This document shows positions 1 to 8,310 of a stretch of 64,000 nucleotides of DNA, one piece after another; position 1 is the stretch's first letter, and the number at the start of each line of letters is the position of its first letter. Made by a program: the position numbers and the translations under genes. The DNA is from Jiangella endophytica (GTDB lineage Bacteria > Actinomycetota > Actinomycetes > Jiangellales > Jiangellaceae), in NCBI RefSeq assembly GCF_003427025.1, contig NZ_QVAI01000016.1:62001-126000 (forward strand), given 5' to 3'. The notes under the pieces were generated by a model that saw only the letters and a program-made list of their open reading frames with translations, did no database searches and was not told the DNA's origin.

Positions 1-3000
1 CCGGCTGAGCTCGCGGTCCGGAAAGGACGGGTAGTACTCGTTCTGCGCGACAAGGTACTCCTGGGCCTGGGCGATTCCGCTGATCGCCTGGTTGATCAGC
101 GCGATGATGCCGGCGTTGGACTGGGCGGTGTGGTCCTGGCCGAAGACCACGGTGCGAGTCTGGCCCGCTGCGGTCACGTCGAGCTGTACGGGTGCCGTCC
201 GGCGATCGCCCAGCCGGCGGCCCAAGGTGTTCGCCACGGTGACGTTCGCCTGCAGGCCGACGAGGATTCCGGAGATGTCGACGCTGCCGTACAGGTAGGC
301 ACTGAGCCCGCCTCCACCGGGTTGCGCCGTGAGGTCGCCGAAGATCAGCGGAACCGCCGATCCTGCGACGGTGATGGACGCCGCCGCGCTGGTGTCGAGG
401 GAGAAGATCCGGAGGGCACTGCCGCGCTGACGGGGGAGGTACCCCAGTGGCGCCGAGGTGTCGACGGTGTGGTGGATCTCCGCGTGGTCGGACACCTGGC
501 GGGCGGGCACCTGCGAGATCCAGGGTGTGTCGGTGTCGTCGATGTAGCCCGGCGACCACGTGCAATCGGTGAGGGTCAGGACGTCGGCGGTGCCCGAGCC
601 GAGCGACTGCGTTGCGACGACGGTCGCGAACGCGCCGTGGCCGAGTCGGAGGTCGCAGCGCACCAGTTCGGTCACGTTCGGCGTGCTGAAGTCCTTGTTG
701 GTGTGAACGTAGAACGGCTCCCGGGTCCCGGCGAGGGTGGAGTCCTCGACGCGGACCTGCACTCCTGACGCCGACCCATAGCCGTAGGGACGGTCCCAGA
801 GCCACACCGTCGCGGGGGCGAGGCCGCTCTCGGGGTGAGCCGTTCGCCAGTCACGCGCGGCCTGGTTGCCGGCGTGCTCGATGCGGCAGTTGCGGACGAC
901 GTGCACCGCCCCGACGTTGGCACCCGATGCCTCGTCGTGAATGGCGTAGCGCATGTTCTTGGCGAGGATGGTGAGGTTCTCCAGCGTCGCGGTGCCGGAC
1001 AGCCACAAGGTCGACGAACCGCTGATCTGAGCGTCGGTCGCGTCGTCGGGCAGGTCGCCACGCAAGATGCACGTGTCGCGGTCGGTGCCGCGCACGGTGA
1101 CGTGGGGTTTCACCGTCCACTCGCGTTCGGCATAGGTTCCCGGATGCACCTCGATCACGTAGGGCCTCGCCGCGGAGGCATCGAGGATCGATGCGTTCGC
1201 CTGCGTCGGCGAGGTGAAGTCGCCGCTGCCGTCGGCCTTGACCGTGATGACGATCGGCCCTCCGGCGATCGCCAGCTCCTGGGTGTTCCCGTCCCACGCC
1301 ACCGAGAAGTCCAGCACGTCGGCGAAGAACGAGGCCGGGATCCCGATCGTCCGGTCGGCGAGCATGCGGGCGGGCGCCTCGATCGTGACGTCGGCGTCGT
1401 TGTGCCGGACGGTGGTGCCGGTCGTCGGAACGGTGACGGTGTCGCCACCGCGCGCGATGTGCACGGCGTCGCCGTCGGGCGAGATGCCGGCTCGTCCGCC
1501 GGTGCCGTGGACGACCTGCTCGATGGACACGTAGACGATGCCGTCGTGTACCTCGGGCCGGGGGCGGGACTCGAGGATGCCATCGAGGCGGAGTCGCGGC
1601 CCCGTCATCGGCACGTGCCTGAGCCCGACGTAGTCGATGGCGAACTCGCCCACGTCGACGATCGGATCGATCCGGATCTGATGGATGCGTCCGCGCCAGG
1701 TGGGGACCCGCCACATGTCGAGATCGATCTCGCCGTAGTCCTGGCCGTCCTGGGGGATGGCCATGAACCGGGCACCCTTGGACTGGCTGTAGACGCCGTC
1801 GTGCTCGGTGATGAAGAAGACCTCGCCCTGCTGGATCGGTGTCGTGCGCATGCGGATCCGCAGGTACGGGTGTTCGGCGGCCTCGATGCCGAGCCCGGCC
1901 GGCGAGCCGACCTGAGGATCGTGGACGCTGCTCGTGCCGCGGAGCGCGCCGCTCGATGCGGTCAGGCCTTGGACGTTCGCCAGGTTGACCCAGCCCTGCC
2001 TGTCCCCGTCGGTGGTGAAGTCCCAGCCGATGGTGAAGTCGCCGTCAGCGGGGGGAGCGCTACCCGACGCAGGGGGCAGCTCGCGTCCGTACGGATAGAG
2101 CTTCTGCAGCCGACGCTGTTGGGCCGGCGTGGGCCGCGCGTTCGGTGCCGACCCGGTCGCGAACGTGTCCCGGATCGCGTTGAGGTAGTCGAAACCGTGG
2201 TAGTCGCTGGGCTGCAGGAAGTGACCCTCGCCCCACTCGTTCCAGTTCCCGAGCATCGTGATGCGCCGGCCGAGGTGGCCGGCGGGGAGGGAGGGAAGGT
2301 ACTGGTCGCGCGCCCACTCGGCGACCTGACGATAGTCGTCCGGCGGCATGATCCGGCCCATGGTCCGGATCCAGGGCAGGTCGTCGCGCCCCATGGAGAG
2401 CGTCGCGAGTACATCGACCGGGCTGCTCGTGTGCCGTTGCTCCATGCTCGCCTGCTGCAGTTCCGGGTAGCCGTCGTACGAGTAGGCGTACTCGCCGGAG
2501 ATGCCCATCGCCGCGGCCTCCGGCGCGACGGCGATGGTGAGGTAGATGACGTCGTCGAAGCCGAGTTCCTGTACGGCGGCGCGCAGGTAGTCGAGTTCGG
2601 CCTTCGCGGCCGTGGCCGAACCGAAGTTGGTGAGCAGTGTCCGCGAGTTGTAGACGCAGAAGACCGGCTTCTGGTCGACGACGTAATAGCGCGGGTCGCG
2701 GAAGTAGTACTCGATCAGGTACGGCACGATGTTCTGCCGGAAGTCCGCCGAGTTGGTCTGCCCGCTGGCGACGTTCTCCCACATCACGGCGAACTTGACG
2801 GCGTCGCTGTACTGGGACTCGAAGTATCCGTCGTGCAGGGAGTGGGCGAGATCCGGCGTCTTGATGGGCTGGCCGACGCCGCTGCTGGGCCGGAACCAGC
2901 ATTGCATCCGGAACGTGATGCCTGCTTCGGCCAGCCACTTGTTCTCCCAGTCGGCGACCTCGGAGATGCCGTCGTCGTACCAGCCGAGATAGGGCTTGCG

Positions 3001-4437
3001 CTCAGGAAAACGGGTGATGAGGTCCCAGCCGAGGTGGTGACCAGTGCGCCACCCGCCGAACTCGGACATCCCGATGTGGTGTGTCGTCCCGGTCGAGGCC
3101 GGGACGGGCGCGGGCACATAGTCGCTGGGCAGGTGCGACTCCCAGTACACGCGTACGTCGTCGAGCTGGACGCGGACGCCGGGGCCGAGCTCGAGTGCTG
3201 CCGACCTCGGGGGGTTGATCTGGCTGGCAGCAGACCCGAACGCCGGCACACCGGCGAGGACGCGCTTGCCGTTGACGTGCACGTCGACCGTGGACTCGGG
3301 GACGTCGACGCGCACCTTGACGTGGTTCCACAGAGCCGGCCGGTACGTCCTCTGGTGCAGGACGCTGCCGTCGCCGTCGAGCACCTCGATGTGGGTCGCG
3401 CCGAGGCGGACCCGCAGCGTCTGCCCGCCCATCAGGCCGATCCGGTAGGTGACGTCGGTCCCCTGCTCGATCCGGACCTTGAACTCCGAGACACCGAGCG
3501 GGCTGGTGGAGTCGTAGCCCCGGGAGAGCACGGCCGGGTGGCTGATGCTTCCTCCGGAGGGACCGGCTTCAGCGCGCAGGCAGAACCGGTCGGCCCACTG
3601 CGAATGCAGGGTCTCGATCAGCGACAGCGTGACGCCGTTCGCCGCGGCCGCCCAGCCCGCTGGAACCTGGCCGGGGGTCACGTGGACGAACTGCTCGTTG
3701 ACGATGGTGTCGCGGTAGAGCCGCACCGGGCCGAAGTACATGTCGTTCGTCGCGCTCCCGCTGCTGGCGACGAGCAGGTTGTCCAGCGTGGCGCCCGCCT
3801 TCAGCAACGGGACCTGCTCGGCGACCAGAGTGCCTCCGACGCAGACGGCCACCTGGCCGGCGTCCAGGTCGACCTTGAGCCGCAAGCCGATCTCGACGTC
3901 CGGGGCAAGAGTCGCGATCGGCAGGTCGGCGGCGTTCGGGCGGCGCAGACCCAGGGAGTTTCCGACCGCCCGGAGACTGACCACCTCCTCGGTCTGCTCT
4001 CGGAGCGTGAAGGAGATGCCGTCGAGCGATGCGCTGATGGGCTCGATACGGAATTCCAGCCAGAGCACGCCGCCGTCCTGCGGCTGGAACGGCCGCATCA
4101 TCAGGACGGGCAGCCGCGAGCTGGTATCGGCGGTGCGGAACCAGCGCCCGTACTGCTGGCTGATCAACGCGCCGGCCTGGTCGATGTCCCAGGCGTCCGG
4201 CAGCGGATAGCGGCTCTTCTCCATGAAGAAGAAGTCGTCCTCGATGAGGTAGCGAGCAGAGACCCCATGGGGCGACGTGCCGCCACCGGCCTTGCGTGGG
4301 AGCGGTCGCTGGTGCGGGCCCGCAGGCGCGGCGGCCGCCGCCGGCGCCACCACGGCGCCGAGTGCGGCCGGGGCGGCCATAGCCCCCGCGACCTGAAGGA
4401 ATGAGCGGCGGCTGAGCTGAGCAGACGGGTGATCCAC
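1..4437 (-). CDS. Tat-exported multidomain carbohydrate-active protein (LamG-like, GH99-like, pectinesterase-like); C-terminus outside window
   Basis: The frame stays open for 1,479 codons from GTG at 4437 to the window edge, so the 3' end is missing. A GGGAGG ribosome-binding site precedes the GTG. Residues 10-15 read RRSFLQ followed by an Ala-rich stretch, a twin-arginine signal. Two concanavalin/LamG-like beta regions occupy roughly residues 60-440. About residues 445-760 resemble the WbsX/GH99-like alpha/beta barrel, with a GNWNEWGEGHF motif near residue 732. A segment near 950-1055 resembles copper-amine-oxidase N-terminal stalk domains (IVYVSIEQV). From about 1055 there is a pectinesterase-type start, VKADGSGDF, and beta-helix-like sequence. 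It lies 53 bp downstream of the isomerase gene in the permease operon, suggesting extracellular breakdown of the imported glycan. The domain calls are by eye; the exact substrate is unknown. Confidence 0.8.
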   Translation of the reverse strand, partial: MDHPSAQLSRRSFLQVAGAMAAPAALGAVVAPAAAAAPAGPHQRPLPRKAGGGTSPHGVSARYLIEDDFFFMEKSRYPLPDAWDIDQAGALISQQYGRWFRTADTSSRLPVLMMRPFQPQDGGVLWLEFRIEPISASLDGISFTLREQTEEVVSLRAVGNSLGLRRPNAADLPIATLAPDVEIGLRLKVDLDAGQVAVCVGGTLVAEQVPLLKAGATLDNLLVASSGSATNDMYFGPVRLYRDTIVNEQFVHVTPGQVPAGWAAAANGVTLSLIETLHSQWADRFCLRAEAGPSGGSISHPAVLSRGYDSTSPLGVSEFKVRIEQGTDVTYRIGLMGGQTLRVRLGATHIEVLDGDGSVLHQRTYRPALWNHVKVRVDVPESTVDVHVNGKRVLAGVPAFGSAASQINPPRSAALELGPGVRVQLDDVRVYWESHLPSDYVPAPVPASTGTTHHIGMSEFGGWRTGHHLGWDLITRFPERKPYLGWYDDGISEVADWENKWLAEAGITFRMQCWFRPSSGVGQPIKTPDLAHSLHDGYFESQYSDAVKFAVMWENVASGQTNSADFRQNIVPYLIEYYFRDPRYYVVDQKPVFCVYNSRTLLTNFGSATAAKAELDYLRAAVQELGFDDVIYLTIAVAPEAAAMGISGEYAYSYDGYPELQQASMEQRHTSSPVDVLATLSMGRDDLPWIRTMGRIMPPDDYRQVAEWARDQYLPSLPAGHLGRRITMLGNWNEWGEGHFLQPSDYHGFDYLNAIRDTFATGSAPNARPTPAQQRRLQKLYPYGRELPPASGSAPPADGDFTIGWDFTTDGDRQGWVNLANVQGLTASSGALRGTSSVHDPQVGSPAGLGIEAAEHPYLRIRMRTTPIQQGEVFFITEHDGVYSQSKGARFMAIPQDGQDYGEIDLDMWRVPTWRGRIHQIRIDPIVDVGEFAIDYVGLRHVPMTGPRLRLDGILESRPRPEVHDGIVYVSIEQVVHGTGGRAGISPDGDAVHIARGGDTVTVPTTGTTVRHNDADVTIEAPARMLADRTIGIPASFFADVLDFSVAWDGNTQELAIAGGPIVITVKADGSGDFTSPTQANASILDASAARPYVIEVHPGTYAEREWTVKPHVTVRGTDRDTCILRGDLPDDATDAQISGSSTLWLSGTATLENLTILAKNMRYAIHDEASGANVGAVHVVRNCRIEHAGNQAARDWRTAHPESGLAPATVWLWDRPYGYGSASGVQVRVEDSTLAGTREPFYVHTNKDFSTPNVTELVRCDLRLGHGAFATVVATQSLGSGTADVLTLTDCTWSPGYIDDTDTPWISQVPARQVSDHAEIHHTVDTSAPLGYLPRQRGSALRIFSLDTSAAASITVAGSAVPLIFGDLTAQPGGGGLSAYLYGSVDISGILVGLQANVTVANTLGRRLGDRRTAPVQLDVTAAGQTRTVVFGQDHTAQSNAGIIALINQAISGIAQAQEYLVAQNEYYPSFPDRELSR

Positions 4438-4490
4438 GGTGCCTCCCGAGCGTCGTTGCGTGAAGGTGGTGTGGTGTTGTGCCGCTGTGG

Positions 4491-5237
4491 TCAGAGGGCG
4501 GCGAGCCGATTCAGGTACTGCCGGCTGGCGTCGATCGCGGCCCAGATGTCGCCGTCGTAGTGGTCGAACTCGATGACGCGGCGAGCGTCGGGTGCGGCCG
4601 ACACGATGGCTTCCACGGGCACAGCGCCCTCGCCGAGCGGGGTCTGGCCGGTCGCGTCCTTCGTCAGGGCGCCGTCCTTGAGGTGGATCGCCGTGACGCG
4701 GCTCCCCAGCCGGCCCAGGAGCGGTGCCGGATCGATGCCGCCGACGAGCGCCCAGTAGGTATCGACCTCGAGGACGACGGCCTGGTCGAGATGCCGGGCC
4801 AGGTGTTCGAGGGCGCAGAGCGAGCCAAGACGGTACTCGGTCTCCCACCAGTGGTTGTGGTAGCCGACCGTGAGCCCGTAGCCGGCGGCCTGCTCGGCCA
4901 CGGTGTTCAGCGCATGGGCGGTGGCCTCGACCGACCGGGCGGTGGTCCAGCGTTCCGCGGGCACATAAGGGTCGATGACCGTACGGGCGCCGATGCGCGC
5001 GGCGGCGTCGAGCACGGCCGGCACGTCGACGCCCTCCGTCAGCAGCCGGGCATGCACGGTCGGCGCGGTGAGACCGGTCCGTGCCAGAGCGGCGGCGTAC
5101 TCGTCGGCTCGGGCGGGGAACCCGAACAGTTCCACCTCGTCGAATCCACGGTCGGCCAGCGCCTGCAACGTGGCAGGGAGGTCTCGCTCGATGTCGTCGC
5201 GGAGGGTGTACAGCTGGACCGAGAGGGGTGTGCTCAC
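4491..5237 (-). CDS. Sugar phosphate isomerase/epimerase-like TIM-barrel protein (xylose isomerase-like)
   Basis: A 248-residue protein of the AP-endonuclease-2/xylose-isomerase-like barrel superfamily. Putative metal ligands are visible: HNHWWE (127-132), EVDTYW (157-162), HLKD (185-188) and EFDHYD (223-228), as in hydroxypyruvate isomerase and IolE/IolI relatives. The start chosen is GTG at 5237, which overlaps the stop of the upstream permease gene as GTGA. The longer in-frame start would add about 70 low-complexity residues. Translational coupling to the permeases implies an intracellular step on the imported sugar. The substrate cannot be read from sequence. Confidence 0.85.
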   Translation of the reverse strand: MSTPLSVQLYTLRDDIERDLPATLQALADRGFDEVELFGFPARADEYAAALARTGLTAPTVHARLLTEGVDVPAVLDAAARIGARTVIDPYVPAERWTTARSVEATAHALNTVAEQAAGYGLTVGYHNHWWETEYRLGSLCALEHLARHLDQAVVLEVDTYWALVGGIDPAPLLGRLGSRVTAIHLKDGALTKDATGQTPLGEGAVPVEAIVSAAPDARRVIEFDHYDGDIWAAIDASRQYLNRLAAL

Positions 5238-6103
5238 TTGGCCACCCCCGCGATGCCGCCCTGCAGCCCGGCCAGGAACCACTTCGAGAGGAAGACGAAC
5301 AACAGCAGCAACGGGATGCTCGAGATGGCGTACCCGGCGAACAGCGGTCCCCACTCGGTCGCGTTCTGACCCTGGAAGAAGCTCAGGCCCACCGGAACAG
5401 TGCGCAGCGAGTCGTCGCTGATCGTGAGCAAGGGCCAGAAGAAGTCGTTCCACACCGAGATCACGGTCATCAGGGCGACGGTGCCGATGATGGGAGAGGA
5501 GAGCGGCAACAGGATCGAGCGGAAGAGTCGTGGCCCGGAGGCGCCGTCGATCTTGGCCGCGTCGAACAGCTCTTGGGGGACGCCCTCGAAGAACGTCTTC
5601 ATGAGGATGATGGCGAGCACCAGGCCGCTGGCGACCTGCGGGATGATCAGCACCCAGTACGTGTTGAGGATCCCCAGATCCCGCACCAGCACGAAGAGCG
5701 GGATGATGCTGGCGATGTTGGGGATCATCATGAGCACCGCCACGAAGGCGAACAGCACGTTGCGCCCGAGGAACCGGTAGCGGGCCAGGACATACGCACT
5801 CGTCGCCCCCAGCGCGATCGTCCCGATCGTCGAGGCGGCCGCGACGATGAGCGAGGTCGTCAGGTAGGGGTTCACCTGCTGCCAGGCCACCGCGTAGTTC
5901 CCGAACTCCAGCGGCAGGCTCAGACCCCAGAAGTTCTGATAGAACTGCTCGTTCGTCTTGAACGAGCTGAGCAGCATGAACAGATACGGGAACAGCCCCA
6001 CGCCGGCGAGAACACTCAGCGCCAGGATGACCCCGGACTGACTCGCCGAGGCACGTCGTCGCCTGCTCCGCAACCGGCTCTGGGTGGCAGTGTCAGCCGA
6101 CAT
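5234..6103 (-). CDS. Carbohydrate ABC transporter permease (MalG type)
   Basis: 289 residues with an N-terminal basic tail, then six predicted membrane segments beginning near residue 24. The cytoplasmic EAA loop that docks the ATPase is at about 178-200 (DAAKIDGASGPRLFRS). Length and topology match MalG/CUT1 permeases. The gene overlaps the upstream MalF-type gene by 11 bp and the downstream isomerase gene by 4 bp, so the three are very likely co-translated. No ATPase gene is present in the island. In many Actinomycetes a shared MsiK-like ATPase serves such importers, and that is the inference here. Confidence 0.93.
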   Translation of the reverse strand: MSADTATQSRLRSRRRRASASQSGVILALSVLAGVGLFPYLFMLLSSFKTNEQFYQNFWGLSLPLEFGNYAVAWQQVNPYLTTSLIVAAASTIGTIALGATSAYVLARYRFLGRNVLFAFVAVLMMIPNIASIIPLFVLVRDLGILNTYWVLIIPQVASGLVLAIILMKTFFEGVPQELFDAAKIDGASGPRLFRSILLPLSSPIIGTVALMTVISVWNDFFWPLLTISDDSLRTVPVGLSFFQGQNATEWGPLFAGYAISSIPLLLLFVFLSKWFLAGLQGGIAGVAK

Positions 6104-7067
6104 CGACGTTGCCCTTCTCCGAACGACGCACGAACAGTGCCGCGATGCTGAGGACGAGGATCAGGACGAAGAGCGTCGTGGAGAGCGCGGCCGCGTAGCC
6201 CCACTCGCTCGCGCCGAACGCCATGTCGAGGGCTCGGATGACCGGCACCATCGTCGAGTTGTCCGGGCCGCCGCCGGTGAGCAGGTAGGCGGAGAACCCG
6301 AATTGCAAGACCTGGACGATCGCGAGGAAGAACAGCAGCCGCACCTGCCCGAACAGCAGGGGCAGGTCGATGTGCACGAAGCGTTGCCAACGGTTGGTGC
6401 CGTCGACGGACGCCGCTTCGAAGACCTCGGATGGGATGTTCTGCAGCCCGGTCAGGAACACCAGGAACGGCAGTGAGGCGACCCAGGGGAACTGCACCAG
6501 GATGAGCGCCCACAGCGCGGAGCCCGGGTCACCGAGCCAGTTGCCGCGCAGGCCGTCCAGGCCGACGGCGGAGAGCAGTTCGTTGAGGACACCGGTGTTC
6601 GGGTCGTAGATGAAGCCCCAGAGCAGGACGGTCACGACGCCGGGAAAGGCGAGCGGCACGATCAGCAGGGTGCGGAAGACGAACTGCAACCGCGCGCTCC
6701 GCAGCGACGTCACCAGTTCGGCGGCCAGCAGCGGGAGGACCCACATCAGCGTCACCGACGCGACGAAGATGATGCCCAGGTTTCCGAAGGCCTGGATCCA
6801 GACGTCGTCGCTGAGCATCCGCCGGTAGTTCTCGAGGCCGACGAACTCCGACTCGAATGCCGGCCGCCAGTCGAAGAACGAGTAGTAGAAGCCGGAGAGC
6901 CCGGGATAGTAGCCGAAGAAGGCGAGCAGGCCGATCGACGGCGCGAGGACGAGGTAGGCCCACCAGACGATCCGCTGCCGGCGACGGGGGGCCGGCGCTG
7001 CCGGCGACGGAGGGCCGGAGTCGACCTCGCTCGTCGGGCTCTTGGGTGCCATCGTCTTCGATGTCAT
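6093..7067 (-). CDS. Carbohydrate ABC transporter permease (MalF type)
   Basis: A CUT1 permease of about 324 residues. A charged/proline-rich N-terminus is followed by a membrane segment (IVWWAYLVLAPSIGLL) and further helices. The EAA loop, EVFEAASVDGTNRWQ, lies near residues 225-240. In-frame ATGs exist at 7076, 7067 and 7052. I chose 7067 because the operator/-10 region at 7077-7090 would place the transcript start at about that ATG, giving a leaderless message; no Shine-Dalgarno is visible. It is the first gene of the minus-strand operon of MalF, MalG, isomerase and the large exported protein. The binding protein is encoded separately at 8311. Confidence 0.9.
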   Translation of the reverse strand: MTSKTMAPKSPTSEVDSGPPSPAAPAPRRRQRIVWWAYLVLAPSIGLLAFFGYYPGLSGFYYSFFDWRPAFESEFVGLENYRRMLSDDVWIQAFGNLGIIFVASVTLMWVLPLLAAELVTSLRSARLQFVFRTLLIVPLAFPGVVTVLLWGFIYDPNTGVLNELLSAVGLDGLRGNWLGDPGSALWALILVQFPWVASLPFLVFLTGLQNIPSEVFEAASVDGTNRWQRFVHIDLPLLFGQVRLLFFLAIVQVLQFGFSAYLLTGGGPDNSTMVPVIRALDMAFGASEWGYAAALSTTLFVLILVLSIAALFVRRSEKGNVDVG

Positions 7068-7078
7068 GGCCCGCATTA

Positions 7079-7090
7079 TTCACATATTAA
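7079..7090. promoter_or_regulatory. Operator copy 1 (TTCACATATTAA) at the permease promoter
   Basis: Differs by one base from the TTCACATGTTAA sequence at 17271 and its reverse complement at 8264. It lies just upstream of the permease operon start and overlaps a plausible -10 (GAATAAT on the minus strand). It is inferred to bind one or both GntR/LacI hybrid regulators of this island. Confidence 0.7.
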
Positions 7091-7107
7091 GTGTCCCAGC
7101 GCAAGGG

Positions 7108-8226
7108 TCAGGCCGGCTCACTGCGCACGACGTTCAGGCGTAGCGGTGACTCCTCCCGCTCCTGGAAGTCCGCTTCGAGCACCGTGTGCACCGGGCGTGG
7201 AGGGCGTCCGGTGGCCACCGCCTCGCAGGCGACCCCCGCGGCGGTCTCGCCGATCGCGCGGTGGGGCAGTATCGCCGTCACCGCGGTCAGTGGCGGGATC
7301 GTGGAATGGTCGCCCACCTTGCGGTCGGTGCCGGCGAAGTCCACGTCGTCGGGCACCCTGAGGCCGATGGCCAGCGAGTCGCTCAGGGCCTGCTCCAGGA
7401 CGAAGCCGTTGGAGCACACGAACGCCGTCGGGGTGCCGTCCGCGACCGCCGACGCCAGCATCCGGCGTCGGACGTCGTCGGGCTGGCTGAAGTGGTCGCG
7501 GATGGCCAGGAGCTCGGCGTCGATCTCGATGCCGTGGTCGCGCAAGGCGCGCAGATGCCCGGCCTGCCGGTCGCGGACGCTGGTGCAACTGGTCTCGACC
7601 CAGAGCGTGGCAATGCGCCCGAATCCGCGCTCGACCAGGCGCGACGTCAGGTGGTAGCCGATCTGCTGGTTGTCGATCAGCACTGCGGCGCTGGGCAGTT
7701 CCTCCCAGTAGCGGTCGACGAACACGACCGGGATGCCCAGGTCACGTAGGTCCCGCACGGCTTCCGCGTCGCCGGGTCCGTCGACGGGGTAGAGGATGAC
7801 GGCGGCCGAGTGCTGGGCCCGCCGCAGAGCCTCGCGCTGCCGCTCCCAGGATCCGTCCGTCGCGGCGATGGACGTCGTGAAGCCGAGTGCCGCCGCGGTG
7901 CGTTCCACGCCGTGGACGACATCCATCACATCACCACTGCTGAGTGCGGGGATGATGCAGGTGATCTCGGGTGGCCGGCCCGGTGCCGCGGACCGCCCGG
8001 CGGACGGCCTGCGCGCTGCGACGAACGTCCCCCGGCCGCGTGAGCTGACCAGGACGCCATCGCGTTGGAGTTCGCTCAGCGCTCGTGAAGCCGTCAGCAT
8101 GCTGACGCCGTAGCGCTCGCAGAGCTCGCGCTGAGTGGTCAGCGGAGCGTCCGGGTCGTACTGACCGCGTGCGATCTGATCGAGCAGGTCACGCTTGATC
8201 CGCTGGTACATCGGGAGCTTGCCCAC
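7108..8226 (-). CDS. GntR/LacI hybrid transcriptional regulator, copy 1
   Basis: About 372 residues. An N-terminal GntR winged helix (MYQRIKRDLLDQIARG, then a recognition helix around CERYGVSMLTASRAL) is joined to a LacI/periplasmic-binding-protein effector domain starting near PPEITCIIP. This is the AraR-like architecture, so a sugar is the likely effector. GTG at 8226 is preferred over the ATG at 8262: it has GAGAGG 7 nt upstream and matches the start of the paralogue at 17314 (V-x-K-L-x-MYQ). It sits between the divergent binding-protein gene and the permease operon, with operator copies on both sides, which supports local control and autoregulation. Confidence 0.9.
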   Translation of the reverse strand: MGKLPMYQRIKRDLLDQIARGQYDPDAPLTTQRELCERYGVSMLTASRALSELQRDGVLVSSRGRGTFVAARRPSAGRSAAPGRPPEITCIIPALSSGDVMDVVHGVERTAAALGFTTSIAATDGSWERQREALRRAQHSAAVILYPVDGPGDAEAVRDLRDLGIPVVFVDRYWEELPSAAVLIDNQQIGYHLTSRLVERGFGRIATLWVETSCTSVRDRQAGHLRALRDHGIEIDAELLAIRDHFSQPDDVRRRMLASAVADGTPTAFVCSNGFVLEQALSDSLAIGLRVPDDVDFAGTDRKVGDHSTIPPLTAVTAILPHRAIGETAAGVACEAVATGRPPRPVHTVLEADFQEREESPLRLNVVRSEPA

Positions 8227-8263
8227 GCCGGCGCCTCTCACGGTGACAGTTGACGAACGCATC

Positions 8264-8275
8264 TTAACATGTGAA
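8264..8275. promoter_or_regulatory. Operator copy 2 (TTAACATGTGAA) between regulator 1 and binding-protein gene
   Basis: An exact reverse complement of the 12-mer upstream of regulator 2 at 17271. It lies in the divergent promoter region and overlaps plausible -10 boxes in both directions (TAAGAT leftward, AATACT rightward). It probably controls both regulator 1 and the plus-strand sugar operon. Confidence 0.75.
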
Positions 8276-8310
8276 TACTTCAGTCCCTCACGTCTCGTCA
8301 GAGAGATTGG

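Noticed and set aside
835-4404. A plus-strand open frame of 1,189 codons
   Set aside because: It is antisense to the Tat-exported protein. Its translation is low-complexity Arg/Asp/Val-rich without motifs, as expected opposite a high-G+C gene.
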